Below are positions 14,801-38,321 of a stretch of DNA of 64,000 nucleotides, one piece after another; position 1 is the first letter of the stretch; every line of letters begins with the position of its first letter. The position numbers were made by a program, and so were the translations under genes. The DNA comes from Rhynochetos jubatus. Its lineage: Eukaryota > Chordata > Aves > Eurypygiformes > Rhynochetidae. The stretch covers positions 51,941,200 through 52,005,199 of the forward strand of contig CM050648.1 of the NCBI GenBank assembly GCA_027574665.1. Reading direction: 5' to 3'. Under the pieces are notes generated by a model, which did not search any database, was not told where the DNA came from, and saw only the letters and a program-made list of their open reading frames with translations.

Positions 14801-16973
14801 TCAATGGGACCACTCTCAGGTTAAAAGTTAAATGCGTGGTTAAGTGCTTTGCCTGAATAGTATTTAAGTTCTTTTTAATTTCTCATTTACTCTCATTCCT
14901 TGCCCGTGATACTTGAGCTGTACAATGTGTTGGAAGCACAGTGTTTCAAGTAAATTGTTCAGCATGGGTTCACATAGGTTACAACACAGCAATTTCCATT
15001 GCAGCTTTTGTCTAGCGCTGAAGGAATTCTGACTGATGGATACCAAGGGCTTTTTTTGATGTTATTTTCTCTGAGGAACTAATGCTCTTCATTCCTGCTA
15101 ATTCCCTCTGCTGCCTAGTTTATTTGTTCAGCAGTGCCCTAAACAAGAAAGGTTCCCTTCAAACAATAGGCTGCTTTGCACTCTGTGTGTGTGTGGTTTA
15201 CTGAATCCAGACCTAGGGAAAATGTACTGGTCTTCAGCTGGTATGAATCAGAGCTGTCTGCAGAGATGAGGGAGCTATACTTATTTACATCAGCTAAATA
15301 TCTGACCTGTTGTCTGCTGTGTTCATATATAAGTGTGTGTTTGTGTGTAAGTTAAACACGTAACACGTGGCCAGAGGAATAGGCCTTCAATAATCTGCTC
15401 TTGGGATATGAGATATTAGAGACATGAGGGCAAAAGGCTGAAATTCAAGATTATTTCTTCCTGAGGTCAGGTATGAAAATACATAATATGGTATTGTCTC
15501 ACCGTGCCAATAGCAAAATACTTTTGAATCATGGTGACAACATAGTTACGTCTGTACTACAGACCTCCAAAAGCTTTCTAGCACTTAAGGTATTTCAAAT
15601 GCATCTGCATTATTTCAGAACTTTTAGTATTAGTCACTGACTATTCCTGTGTCCTACACGTACGTGACCAGGGGCTCTGGCTCCTTTCGCAAACAACACC
15701 AAGTGGCCGTTTCAGATCAGCCAAGCTAGGAAGTTAAGTATTGCCTAACTCATGGTTTCAATTATTTTCTGAAGGTTTCTATATCTGTCTGTTGACCAGA
15801 TGCAGAGCTGAACCCCTTCTGTAAGGTGGTCAGCATATACAGTGAGAATACTCCTTAACATACAGCACTATCCCAATACTCTAGATTTTTGTCACTATTC
15901 CAGAGTAAAAACATTTTTTCATTAAATTGCCTATCAGTAATTTGCATATACAAACTATATTATACATAACAGAGATGCAATTCTTAAAGAACAAAATTAA
16001 TTCAACTTAAATGTGCAAATGTTTATGTTTTTCTGCTTAATTTCCAGTTGGAGTTGAGGTGAACATTTTTTACATCTTCAAATCTTATAAAAAGCTCAAT
16101 GTAGGGGTGCAAATTAGCCTTGATTTGCATAGGAGGTGCTTAGTTTTCCACAGCTCAAGAAAGGCAGGGCCCCACTGTAATGAGAGACCCTAAGACCAAA
16201 TAGGTCACCACTCCAACAACTTCTGGAATAACATTGTGATGCAATTGTGGAGTCAGACAAGCAAAGCCATAAAAAAAAAAAAAACCCAAACCTGTACCAC
16301 TGAAAAACATTGAAGTACCTCACTTTAGCATTTTTATGAGAAAACAAATACCTCCCAGGTAACTGCATAATCAGGAATCTACCCGAATATCCTTCCAGCA
16401 GGTAGAAGTTCATCAACTTCTTGATCTGAAGACAGCATTTTGTCCATTGTGATAAATAATCACAATGAGCCTATCTTCCAAGACTTTTCTTACATCCGTA
16501 TTTTATCTACAGGAAGGAAATAAAAACAGCAGCATCAGAAAACCCTGCAAGCCACTGTCCAGAAATTAGGATGCATGATACTGTGCTGGACACTAATAAT
16601 AATGTAGCTAACCCAAAACCTAAGTGAAAATCTAGCATGTCTTTGAGGTCTTAGATTCTAACCCTAAATAAATTATTGTGCTCTGTAGGAGTTTGCCTTC
16701 ATCTTTCATGAGTTTAACACTTTGATTCAAGTTTTCAGGAAGATGATGTTTTAGATGTGGTGTGTGTGCCATCTTGGCTGACTGCAGATTGTGCTAGGAA
16801 ATGGTAGACAGGATTTTGTACAGCTTGAAATAATTTCCAACTTGGTTCTGTTTTAAGTGTGAATGCTCAGAACCTGTCAACTTCCATGCGTGATGAATCT
16901 TGCATATATCCATATACAGCAGGCTATCTATGTATCCCATTTTGCCCTGTATCACACACATCTTAAACTCATA
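2894..16973. other. no gene recognised
   Basis: Fourteen kilobases of AT-rich DNA with only short chance ORFs. It contains one tandem duplication and two copies of a short CATTGACTTCAATGGG-like motif (13661-13680 reverse, 14791-14808). It may include regulatory sequence or distant non-coding exons, but none can be supported. Confidence 0.65.
5841..5949. repeat. 55-bp tandem duplication
   Basis: Two head-to-tail copies (5841-5895 and 5896-5949), each starting TGTTTTGCT and ending CACCAAGTA/G, with several differences. AT-rich and not in a gene. Confidence 0.8.
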
Positions 16974-17474
16974 GGCTCACAGAAAGGTTTGGATTGGAAG
17001 GGACCTTCAAAGGTCATCTAGTTCCAAACCCCTGCTATGGGCAGGGACATCTCACCAGTACAGGTTGCTCAAAGCCCCATCCAACCTGACTTTGAAGACT
17101 TCCAATAATGTGGCATCCACAACTTCTCTAGACACCCTTTTCCAATGCCTCACTGACCTCATCGTAAAACAGTTCTTCCTTATATCCAATCTAAATCTAC
17201 CCTCTTTCAGTTTAAAACCGTTACTCCCTGTGCTATTGCTACAGGCCCCAGTAAAAGGTCTCTCTTCATCTTTCTTAAAGACCTCTTTAAGTACTGAAAG
17301 GTCACAATAAGGTCTCCCCAGAGCCTTCGCCAGGCTGAAACACCCCAACTCTCTCAGCCTCAGCAGGAGAGGTGTTCCAGCCCTCTGAACATTTTTTAAG
17401 GCCCTCCTCTGGACCTGCTCTAACAGACCCATGTCTTTCTTGTACTGGAAGTCCCAAAGCTGGATAAACACAGA
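16974..17474 (-). mobile_element. CR1 LINE, 5'-truncated
   Basis: About 500 bases of CR1 in reverse orientation, starting GGCTCACAGAAAGGTTTGG and ending within the region usually encoding the C-terminus of ORF2 (GGACCTGCTCTAACAGACCC). It lies directly against the next, older CR1. Confidence 0.9.
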
Positions 17475-17668
17475 AATCACAGAACTGCTGTGGTTGCCAG
17501 GCAGCTCCTGAGATCATCTAGTCCACCACCCCTGCTCAAGCAAGGCCACCTATAGCTGGTTGCCCAGGATCATGTCCAGTCAGGTTCTGAATATCCCCAC
17601 AGATGGAAACTCCACAACCTCTCTGGGCAACCTGTTTCAGTGTCTGACCATCCTGACAGTAAAAAAGG

Positions 17669-18239
17669 GCCCATAGCAATAGGACAAGGGGTAATGGTTT
17701 TAAACTACAAGAGGGTAGATTTAGACTGGATGTAAGGAAGAAATGTTTTACTGTGAGGGTGGTGAAACACTGGAACACATTACCTGGAGAGGTGATAGAT
17801 GCCACATCCCTGGAAACATTCAAGGATAGATGGGATGGGACTCTGAGCAACCTCATCTAGTGTGGAAGATGTCCCTGCTTATTGCAGAAGGGAGTGTACT
17901 GTAGTGACAGGACAAGGGGTAACGGGTTTAAACTGAAAGTGGGGAGATTTAGATTGGGTATCAGGAGGAAGCTCTTCCCAGAGAGGGTGGTGAGGCACTG
18001 GCACAGGTTGCCCAGAGAAGCTGTGGGTGCCCCATCCCTGGCAGTGTTCAAGGCCAGGCTGGATGAGGCTTTGAGCAACCTGGTCTAGCGGAGGGTGTCC
18101 CTGTCCATGGCAGGGGGGTTGGAACTGGATGATCTTTAAGGTCCCTTCCAACCCAAACCATTCTATGATTCTATGACTAGATGACCTTTAGAGGTCCCTA
18201 CCAATCCAAAATATTCTCTGATTCTATTCTATGATTCTC
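17669..18239 (+). mobile_element. second-level CR1 inside the older CR1
   Basis: A + strand CR1 begins near CAATAGGACAAGGGGTAATG, runs to about 17892 (CCCTGCTTATTGCAGAAGGG) and resumes at 18177 with CTAGATGACCTTTAGAGGTC, ending TCTATTCTATGATTCT. It is itself interrupted by a third CR1. Confidence 0.8.
17893..18176 (+). mobile_element. third-level CR1, youngest in the nest
   Basis: From GTAGTGACAGGACAAGGGG through GGATGAGGCTTTGAGCAACC to the tail CCATTCTATGATTCTATGA. It interrupts the previous CR1 and is closest to the usual CR1 3' end sequence, consistent with being the youngest. Confidence 0.85.
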
Positions 18240-21200
18240 ACAGTAAAAAGGTGTTATCTTGTGTTCAGATGGCATCTCACGTGTTTTACATTGTGCCTAT
18301 TGCCTCTTGTCATATCACTGGGCACCACTGAAAAAAGTCTGGCTCCCTGATCTTCAATCCCTCCTATCAGGTGTATATATACACATTGGTAAGATTTCCC
18401 TTACCAATGGAAGATTTCCCTTACCAAGTCTTCTCTTCTCCAGGTTGAGTCTCAGCTCTTTTGGCCTCTCCTCATACGAAAGATGCTCCAGTCCTTTAAT
18501 TACCTTTATAGCCCTGTGCTGGACTTGCTCCACAGCGTCCATGATTCTTTTACTGGGGAGCCCAGAACCAGACCCAGAACTCCAGGTGTGGCCTCACCAG
18601 TGCTAAGCAGAAAGAAAGGATCACCTCCTTGACCTTATGGCAATCCTTCTCTTAATGCAGCTCAGGATGCGGCTGGCAAACACAAACAAGCCAGGTCTTG
18701 CTGAAACTGCATGTCACACCAATGAATGAGATTAATTTGTCCCGGTTTGAGAGACCTACATTCAGGTTCGTCCGCTATGTTCACTTTCTAGTCAGGGGAG
18801 AAAAACAGTGTCTTCCAAAGTGCTACTCATCTAACTCTGAGTTCAAGGTCTACAGTAGGTCAGTTAGTTAAATTGCAGCTTAGCCTAAAGCTCTTCCTTG
18901 GCCTAAATCACTCACTAGCTGAGGTGCACATGCTGTGCACACTCAAATCTGGACTGGTAAGAATCTCACAATTCTTAGTGTTTACTATTTCACAGTGCCT
19001 GCAGATGTATCGAGAAACTTGAAGTGTGGGCAAATCCTACAGTCTTTTCCAGAATGGTTTAATGCCAGAGCAAAAGGAAACAGGAGAAACAAGAAAGGAT
19101 TTCATGTAGTTATCCTCTTCTGTCACATGTGCATCTTAACAGGCTTCCTACATTCTTGTTTGCAAGGACTGATTAGCTGTTGGTAGAGGATATGGAAGTG
19201 TATTTTACTTCACATAATTGCAGTGGGAGAGACTGTTCTCATCACTGTCTCTCCTGACATTTTGGTACTTTGTAATCTTTCCTATCTCACTACCATTTCC
19301 CTCTCTGCCTTTTTTGTCTCATTTCTAATGCTCATTTGCTGTGAACTCAGTTTTTCTTTTTTATTCTCCTCCCATTTGTCAGGTCCCCATAACTAATGTT
19401 GTTGTTTTTTCACAGCGCTTTAAAAGCTTTGAGTACTGAGGCAAATGCATGGGGCATTTTATCACTAGTTATATAAAAGGACAGCTGTAAAAACATGCAC
19501 GACGGCAATTTAGCAAGATCTCTTAGAAGCATGAAGTCATTAATTCTAATTGCAGTAAGGCTCTTCTTAGAAATTGTCCCTAACATTTGAAATGGAGAAA
19601 AAGTCAGGTTCAGGCAGCATTCCAGCTTTACTTCCTCCACTTCCGTGCTACTGCAAGCAAAGGGACTGCGTGTGTCCTATTATCATCGGCTACATTGAGG
19701 AAGCTTTATCTTCAGACATCCCTGTTTGGTCTTGCTGTCCTGCAGGCACGGGAGCAGATTCTGCTTTAAATGCAGCAGAAGCCAGAGGGCATGTCACCAA
19801 CCAGAGGATTATTCCCCAACAAAGCAATTTCCAGTTTCTTCATCGAATCTTACCAAGGCCCTAACCTGAATGCCTTCAGTTACTTTTCCTGAAAGCAGCA
19901 GATCAGGGCAGTTAGCAGCACCTTCAGGAGTTGTTCAACACCTCACAGTCTGATAATTCAGTCATCTTAATTTCATTAAACTCGAGTTGTTTCCAGTAAG
20001 CAGCCACTCTTTTAACTAGCTGATACAGAGCTGAGTGGTGAAGAAACGCTTCAGCAAACCAGATGAAAACACACAAGGAACCCTGTTCCTTTCAGTTTCA
20101 GGCTGAAAGCTGATATATTACATGTCTGCATGCAATAAAAATTTTTGTTTTAATGTTCCTGGGGAAGCTTGAAACTAAATCCTTGCAAAACATCTGGTTC
20201 AAAACTCCAGCATTTTAATATTAAATACTTCCTGAATCTGTTTGTGCAACTGTACCATGCAGGTTTGCTTCATAGCTTTATAATAAATTGCCTCTAACTG
20301 ACTGTATTATCCTTGCACTGACTTTGATATCTCCTGCTGATAACACAACATCAGGAACAGTGCTACTCTAAGTTCAATCGTTAGTCAATATCCCAAGCAC
20401 AGATTCTGAAGACAACTGCCTAGTTTTTAGGTTTCAGCTTTGTATTGTCTTATGTTCAACTTTAAGTTTTTAATTCTCTGTTCCTTAAGATTAATTAGAT
20501 TCCCTTACATTACAGATTTGTATTCCCAAACACAGGGTTCTGTATCACTTACAGGCATGACAGGTCGCTTCTGCGATGTCTCTGAATAAGGTGTGAAGAA
20601 ACTTCGCATGCCTCTGTGAACAACAGTTGTCACATTACTGCTGGGACTGGTACTTAGAACTTTGCATCAAAGCCCAGGAGAGCTTGGAAAAAAAAAAATT
20701 CGGCAGTAAAGTGGAAGATTTTTTCCACACCTAATAGTCATCCCGAGTGTCCACGGATAGACAAGCGAAAGGAAACAAGAAAAGGCTCATACATTCTGAA
20801 GCACGCTAAGCCTTGTGAAGATGATCTTGCTGACCTCAAAAGCTGTAGCTTAATAGTTCCAAATAAAGCCATGTTAACTGCTAGTGTGATGCTCTAAGTT
20901 ATGCAGGCTGATTTTGTGCCTTCCGGTGGTTTCACGTTTGTGCTGAGCACAGTGCAGAGTCCTGACCTGGCATTGCCTGACCTTCCTCCAGACAGCAGAA
21001 TTGTGTCAGCATGATGCTGAGCTCCAGGGCTCATGAACTTTGGGATTCTGTCATGCTAACACAGCTGTGCTACTTCTGGGGCCTGAGCAAGATGTGTAGC
21101 TTAGACTCCCTAGCTATCTAACTCCGGATAGCCTCAGTGCCTTAGTCTGAGGCCTTCCAGCATGACAGAGAGCATCGCAGGAGCTTGCCTCTCTCTCCGG

Positions 21201-24062
21201 GCTAAAGAAAGTGCCTTGTTTCCTAACTGCGGCTACCCAAGTAGAGCTCAAAGACAAGCTGAATATAAAGTGAAGGCGGGCTCCAAGAGCCTTTGAAATA
21301 CAGGCAGAAACCATTCAGGGGCTCCTGCAGTACTAGAAAGGATTAAAACAAAACCAAACCAAAACTTCATACAGCAAAAGTTCAATTCTATAGCCTTAAA
21401 AACCATACTAACTGTTAGTAAAGCTTTGTGCATGCTTTAGATTAGCCATGTAATTACACCATAAGCCCCCACTAGGATTTAATTTCAATCGAAAGCAGTG
21501 GAACTAAAGGTGTGTTTACAAATAAAGCTAATTAAGATTATGTAGAACTGGGGACTATTTCATAAAAGTATCGAGAGATTTAATGTCAATATGCAGCACT
21601 TTGCATGACTCACAGAGTCTATAAATAAGTACAGGTATTTTCAGCCCGATCGTTCTATGACTGAAAGAAATGTAAAAAGACATAGTAGAAAACAACTCTT
21701 CCAAACAGCAAATAATTGTGTAAATATATAACTGGAACAAAACCCTACAGTGATGTATAACACAGGAAATTCCATTTCAACATATTTCTTGATGCTTAAT
21801 CCTGCCAGGTGGAATGGATCAACGAAAAGGGAGAAGTCACAGTACATTGTGAAAAAATGTTATACATTTGTGGAGGTCATCCAACAGGACAGAAGGCAGC
21901 TCCACAAAGCAGCTACAACTCTCAGCACTCAAATTCAGCTAGGTTCAAGCTCATTGTCTATCTGTATCATTACTATTATTTATGTTTCAATTTATCAGTA
22001 CCTTGCAAAAAGCCCATTTTTACTGAAGCCCTTTTCAAGCTATTTCCTTAATTTCTTCCAATATATACATATTAATTTCAATTAAAATATAGCAGTATTG
22101 GAATAACAGTTGGGGAGGGGAAGAAGACTTTCTACAACTTGCTCACAAAAGCTTCTTCCGACTGTCTCCAGTACGATTCAATATTAGAAAAGTACCTCAT
22201 AATTTGCAACAGCAGAAGGAGCACTGAATCATCACCTTGTACTAGACTGTGAAAAAATTAACATGTCAGTACAGTGTCATGATATGGCATACAATGGCTG
22301 TTCGAAGCACTCAGATTCAGAGGAAAATAAAATATTGAGAGGAAACTGCTGAACATGGCAGCTGAGAGAAAAACTGCAGCTCTCCACAGTAGGTCATTGC
22401 AAATCTGATTCGGAATGCTAAAAGAAAAGTGAGTGTATATTTGATATGAAACTTGAAGGTATAACTGGTGAGACTTTTGTTTAATTAAATTCCAAATAGA
22501 AATGAGAGAGGAAAAGATTTCCAGACTGAACATGACTAACAACCGCCTTTCAAGAACAGAGTGTTGGATTCCTAAATGCACTTCAAAGGTTAAATTTAAG
22601 CCCAAGATTAACTTTAACAGCATCTAGACAATTTTGTCCTCAGGTGCCTTAGGCCTCCTCTCTCAGCCATTAGATATATACAAAATAACATGACAGCAAA
22701 GAACTAGGATTTGGTGGGTTTGTAAAAATAACTATATATATAATAATGCCTATTTCCGTGTGGTTACATTCTGGTATAATGAAGTGTAAGGAGTAACATC
22801 TAAGATGATGCAACACACTTTGCAATGTTTAAAATGAACTGAATTGAGAAAAGGAGCCTGACACCCCCCAGGACTCCATGGCTCAGCATTAGCTTTGGTA
22901 CAGATTTCCCCTAAGGACTGACTTTGCAAGGTACAAGGCTGTGTTTGACCCACAGAGACTTTGAGAAGGTGGGCAGTTCTGAAAGTAAGCAGTGGTACCA
23001 GTGCCGGAGGCAGCCTCCAGCCTCTCAGTCCTGCTGCCGGAGTGCTGCCCTCCTTCCCTGCCGGGCTGAAGTCGCCTGCTTTCTTGCATATTCCTGTGAA
23101 CTCTGTTGAAACTGCCCTTTTTACTCTGGATCAAGTAAAACTTTCTCTGTGTCAAGCCAAATCTAGAAAGGTCAGCAGTAACTTCTGCTAGCAAATGAAT
23201 ATTAGCAAAGATAAATGCCAAAAAGCAGGGGTGAACCCTTGCAGTGAAAGATTGAAGTCTTTGTTAGGATTCATTACACATGTAGGCCAATGACACGCAT
23301 TTCACAAGTGTCTGTAATAGATTGTCTTCCTTTGTGCAAATGTATTTTCCATTTACTCCCTATCCTGAGCCAAACGTCAGGCCCAGAGAGGCTGCCCCTT
23401 TTGCTTCAGCTTCAGGTACCAGGGGTACCTGCTTGGTATTGCTGCAGAAGAGAACTAGAAAGGTTTTGTGTGGTGATGAGTCTCGGGCAAGGAGTTAGCA
23501 GCATTTCAGTGAGCCAGTAATTAATATATATTAAAACACAATACATATTCCCCTATGCTAACAGGTTCTCCACTCTTCCTCATAACGTGTTTAAAAATAA
23601 AACCCTCAAATCTCTTACCTAAGCAGCATTAATCAGCTAGATCTTAACCATCAATCATCAATTGGCTTTTATGAACTATGAGGTAAACAAAAAAGAATTG
23701 GGATGTTTTAAAATCGCTGTTACAAACATCTACTTTCCCCAACTCCTCTTTGATTTCAAGGGACTATTATTGCTGAACATCACAAGGTGGGATATGATTT
23801 GCTAACAATACTTGTCCATATTTTATATCAAGCATCTGTTAGTATTTAAATATCTCATTTCAAAGTATCCAAAACGTCACGCAGGTCAGATCCCAGACAT
23901 ATTTCACACACATGGATTAACTGAAGAAAATCATTGAGAGGGCAAATCCCCAAAACATTAGCAAGTATAATGATGTACAAAATGCCAAAATTTGCTTATC
24001 TCATTTTGGACTCTACTCATATGCCAGTCTGAACCCGGGTTCCTGATTTTTGTTGTCAATTT

Positions 24063-24083
24063 CTATACCTTCAGAAGGTATAG
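24063..24083. repeat. 21-base perfect inverted repeat
   Basis: CTATACCTTC and GAAGGTATAG are exact reverse complements separated by a single A. The stem does not extend further. Confidence 0.85.
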
Positions 24084-25157
24084 GAAGAAGGCTATTACAT
24101 AATCCAGTGTTTTTTATAGCAAACTAAAACTATGCTGAAGAGATTAAATGTTGGAAGCTATTTTTAACCAAACCAATTGTAACAATTTCACTAAGAACAT
24201 AAGCTGCAGATGTCTCCTAAGGTAAAAAAGGAAGATGATGGAAGAGCTAGTAAGACAACGAAAGGCTACCGACTACAGAAAATTAGCAGATCCCAATTAC
24301 ATTAAATTATGCAATTCTGCCCAATGCTCCCCCTCGTGGTTTTGCCCACAGAGATGAGCATGAAGTCCCATACACACAAAATCCTCCAGCCTAATGACAA
24401 AACGTCCCGTTAATAGGATTAAGTACCTTCTCATCAGATAAGTAGAACATGGCAAAATCCCTGACACTCCCAGCAATTAGATCAGAACACAGCCCGACCC
24501 CTTCTTGACGCAGGGAGCAATTTTGCAGAGGAGGTGTTTCAGTATTAATGGTAAATATGTTGGGTTTTTTTTTACTTTTCTTTGATAATAGTTTGTACTT
24601 CTTTGCAAAGTTAATTGGTTTTTCGCTATAAATGTAAAGGTACAATATGCAAGTAACTATAGAAGTAAATCGAGGCTATAAATAAATCCAGGCTTGTAAT
24701 TTGCATACACACTTGCAGCTGATAACTGCATCTCCAAGAAGGCTAACAAGAAAGCACTTAAATACTGAGTTCACTTAATCAGATGAGAACTGTAAAGTGT
24801 AGTTGCATGGTTTCTAAAAAATAAACCTTCCTCCTCTAACTGCTCTTGGGAGGGAGACAAAGCAAATAGCATTCCTTTCCCTAATTTTGTAGGAATTTCT
24901 TTCAATTGCTGATGTGTTTGTTCACAAAACTGATCTAACTGACAATTTCTGCTATATTAAATATTATCCTGAAGGACAATGAAAGGAATTGGATGTTTGG
25001 AGACAAGGAAGGGAACAACATTCTAAAAATTTCCCTTTTTGAATTTGGCAATAATGTTTAGCACGGATACATTTATAATATGAACTAAGAACACAGCGTG
25101 AGATCTGTAATTAAAATGTTTCATATGATAGAAAAGAGACAGACTGAACTGCATAAA

Positions 25158-25161
<4 letters not shown>

Positions 25162-25208
<47 letters not shown>
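25162..25208. repeat. (TA)n microsatellite
   Basis: Forty-seven bases of uninterrupted TA dinucleotide, about 240 bases upstream of the first CLUL1 coding exon. Likely to vary in length between individuals. Confidence 0.97.
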
Positions 25209-25211
<3 letters not shown>

Positions 25212-25452
25212 CTGGTCCTGTTAGACCACTGTGCAAACTCAGTGGAATTAATCTAGTTAGTCTGAATAGATAATTACAAATGAGGTCAAGCTTCTTTCTT
25301 ACTCATGTATTTTCGCTAACAATAGTATTTACATCTCAGGAACCATAGTTAAAGTCAAAACTAATGGGACTTGTATAACACATAGTAAACACTACACCTA
25401 GGCATTTGAGCATCATTTAACTGCATCGACCTGCTTCTTTAACAGAAAGAAC

Positions 25453-35653
<10,201 letters not shown>

Positions 35654-37442
35654 GTGGTAAGTTCATTCTTGCTCCTTCCCTAGAGTAAGGGAATTCTTTG
35701 TAAGAGGTGTTTACATTGCAATAAACTTCAGCTGGAACAGGATTCAGCCATGGTATATTTAAGACCATCTCCTCAGAAACGATACATCGACTGAGAGGCA
35801 AACACAGGCGTTACAGAAAACAAAAACAAATGCTCAGTGTTCTAGCCTGCAAAAACACAGGCAGGATGATATTAAAAGACTTATTTAACTGTGAAATGCT
35901 CAATTTTTAAGTAACATCTGGGATGAGGTAATGTGATGATAAATGTTCCTTCAGAAAAGAATTGCCTCACAACCGCAGTCTAGAGCCTTGGCATCGGAAA
36001 CCATGTCTTTGTGTTCATTAATCACAAATGAACTGGAATTACCACTATTCGTTATGGCTTTTTTATTTTAGGTGGTGTTTAAGAGCATGCTCATTATTTT
36101 TTATGATAAAGGAGTGCAAAGTTAGAATCAGCACCAGGACTTGAAGGAGCTGTTTTACCGTAACATTTTCCCATTAGCAGCTCTCTGCTCAGATTAAGTG
36201 TTAACAGTGTCTGCAGTTTGGCTTGTAGGAACGTGCACAAAAAGAACCTTCTCATGGACTTGTAACCATCTCTGTAGAAAGGACCCACAGAGGCCTCTTT
36301 CCATGTTTAAGAGATTTCCAGATGGGGAGGGAAGAACCAGGCAGAGATGCAAGGGAAAACACTGCTACATACTCCCTAACCCTGCAAGGAATCTCCAGGG
36401 AAGATGGGGTGGTTTCAGGTGGCATCACACTGCTGTGGGGCTAGCCAGCCACCCAGGGAAATCCAGGAGGCTCTGGGATGCATGGCTCCGGTGGCCTCCG
36501 TCTCCCAAAGTCAGAGAGGGGCCAGAGCCAGAGAAGGCTCAAGACCTACAGGCAAATCACTGCAGCAACCCCCCAGTCTTCTGAGGAGGCACTAGATTTG
36601 GACACAGCTCCTCTTCGGGTCATGGGTGTCTGATATCCTCATCTCAGCAAACAAAGCGTGGCCTGAATGCACACCTGAATGTCTCAGGAGGCACGTAAGA
36701 AGGATTCAACATTAACAAGATGAAGAAAAGACAATGTCAGCATTTTATATTGACTCTGGTTATTCTTTTGTGGTCAGACTCACAGATTTTAAAAATATTA
36801 AAGAAATCCCTTCCACCAGAGAGGCTGAGGTGGGTTGCAGAATTTAGACAGACTATAATAAGCCACACTATGAACTTTGATTAGGTAAATATTGGCAAAA
36901 TAACGTGTATGTTACATTTAAAACAGAACCCTTTCAAAATGATAAATATATAAAATGTTTGGAACAGTTTCTCTACAGGTTTCCTTCAGAATCCTCTGTA
37001 ATATATATGCAGTTATTGATGATATATATACTATTTCAGATCACGTAAGACTAATCTTCAAGGTCTAATATGACACTATTAATTTCCTTAGTGTGGTTAT
37101 AACTTTTTGCCTGAGTTTTAGTCTGATTCTTCAGCGCACCGTATCTTGTGTAGCCATTCCATACCTGAGAAAAGTGAGTAGTGTTGATTTCCGAATCACA
37201 ATACCATTTTGTGCTCAGTTTGCACAACAGATTCAAGGCACATAAAAGCATGATGAAAGCAAAGAGTTAAAACTCAGAAAGATCTACAAGGGGAAAAAGA
37301 GGGAAAAAATGTATTTCAGTCTGGTTTTTATGTTTTGTATGTTTCTACAGCAGGGTACTGATACATTCCCCATACATTTATTTTCCTAACAGTTTTTTCT
37401 CAGTCCAAAACCAAAATGTTTAACTTTTTTTTTTTCTCCTAG

Positions 37443-37585
37443 GAAAGAAGAAGTGTGAAATCTTTCCTCCTGAAATCCAGTATATACTCCTTAGATGAAA
37501 TACCCCTAAGCTCAACGTACAGCTAATTGTTAAATGGCTAGGGTTAAAATAGTTGCATATAAATAAAATTTTCCTTAGTTAATAC
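37443..37585 (+). other. CLUL1: CLUL1 3' UTR exon and polyadenylation signal
   Basis: A long T-rich tract followed by CTCCTAG ends at 37442, giving a strong acceptor for the donor at 35657. An AATAAA hexamer lies at 37562-37567 and another at 37672-37677. The end is approximate, placed about 20 bases after the first hexamer; use of the second would extend the exon to about 37,700. Confidence 0.65.
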
Positions 37586-38321
37586 TGTGACATATGAGCT
37601 AGCAACTGAAGACTGTAGAAATCTTTTCTTTCAAAACCAAATTCAAATCCATTTCAATATTCATTTATTTAAATAAAATGTAATGTATGTTGTAAATTAC
37701 ATAATCTTTGATAACTAGCTATGGCCCTGGTTATGCAAAGATTTAAGGAAATCAACAGCTGTAAGCATACAAATAATTCCTATTTGCATACTTAAATTCA
37801 AGCACATTCTTAAGCCTGTTCAAAATTGGTCCCTACAGATGTTGCACATTCAGCTAAGTCTGAATCAACCGGATTCCCATATGCACACAGCATATTATTT
37901 TCCAATGAAAATGTTCCATTTCTTCTTACAGTTGCTTTTGATGTTTATCATGTACATTAAATGACTTTTCTGAATACGCAGTAATGAGTAAGTCTTCTGC
38001 CTTTGGCATTTCTTACTTGTAGTTCGTCTCTGGAGTCATAATTAACAGGGAATCCCTTATCAGAAAAGATGTTTGTTTTTTCCTAAATTATACACATTAG
38101 CTTGCAATGGTATTTGCAAATTATAATAAAGGTTAAAAGCTGATATATCTCTCAGAGGCAGAGCTCTAGGTGATTTGGTTTCATTTGCTGTGCCTGGCAT
38201 TTCTAAGCATTTTTTGCACACAGTTACATTCACCATTTCCAAATGTATCTTTGCTAAAAAAATGGTATTCATTTCAAAGTGTACAAACCCATCAGTATTA
38301 GATATAATACCAGCACAAGTA

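Larger units (their letters stand above)
17478..18690 (-). mobile_element. older CR1 split by later insertion
   Basis: Two halves, 17478-17668 and about 18240-18690, are in reverse orientation and collinear in CR1. They are interrupted by + strand CR1 sequence. The sequence ACAGTAAAAA(A)GG occurs on both sides of the interruption (17656-17668 and 18240-18251), as expected for a target-site duplication. Ends are approximate. Confidence 0.8.
18691..25445. other. no gene recognised; 5' flank of CLUL1
   Basis: AT-rich DNA with no coding homology. The untranslated first exon(s) and promoter of CLUL1 are expected here or further upstream, because the first coding exon starts at a splice acceptor. 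I could not identify them. Confidence 0.6.
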
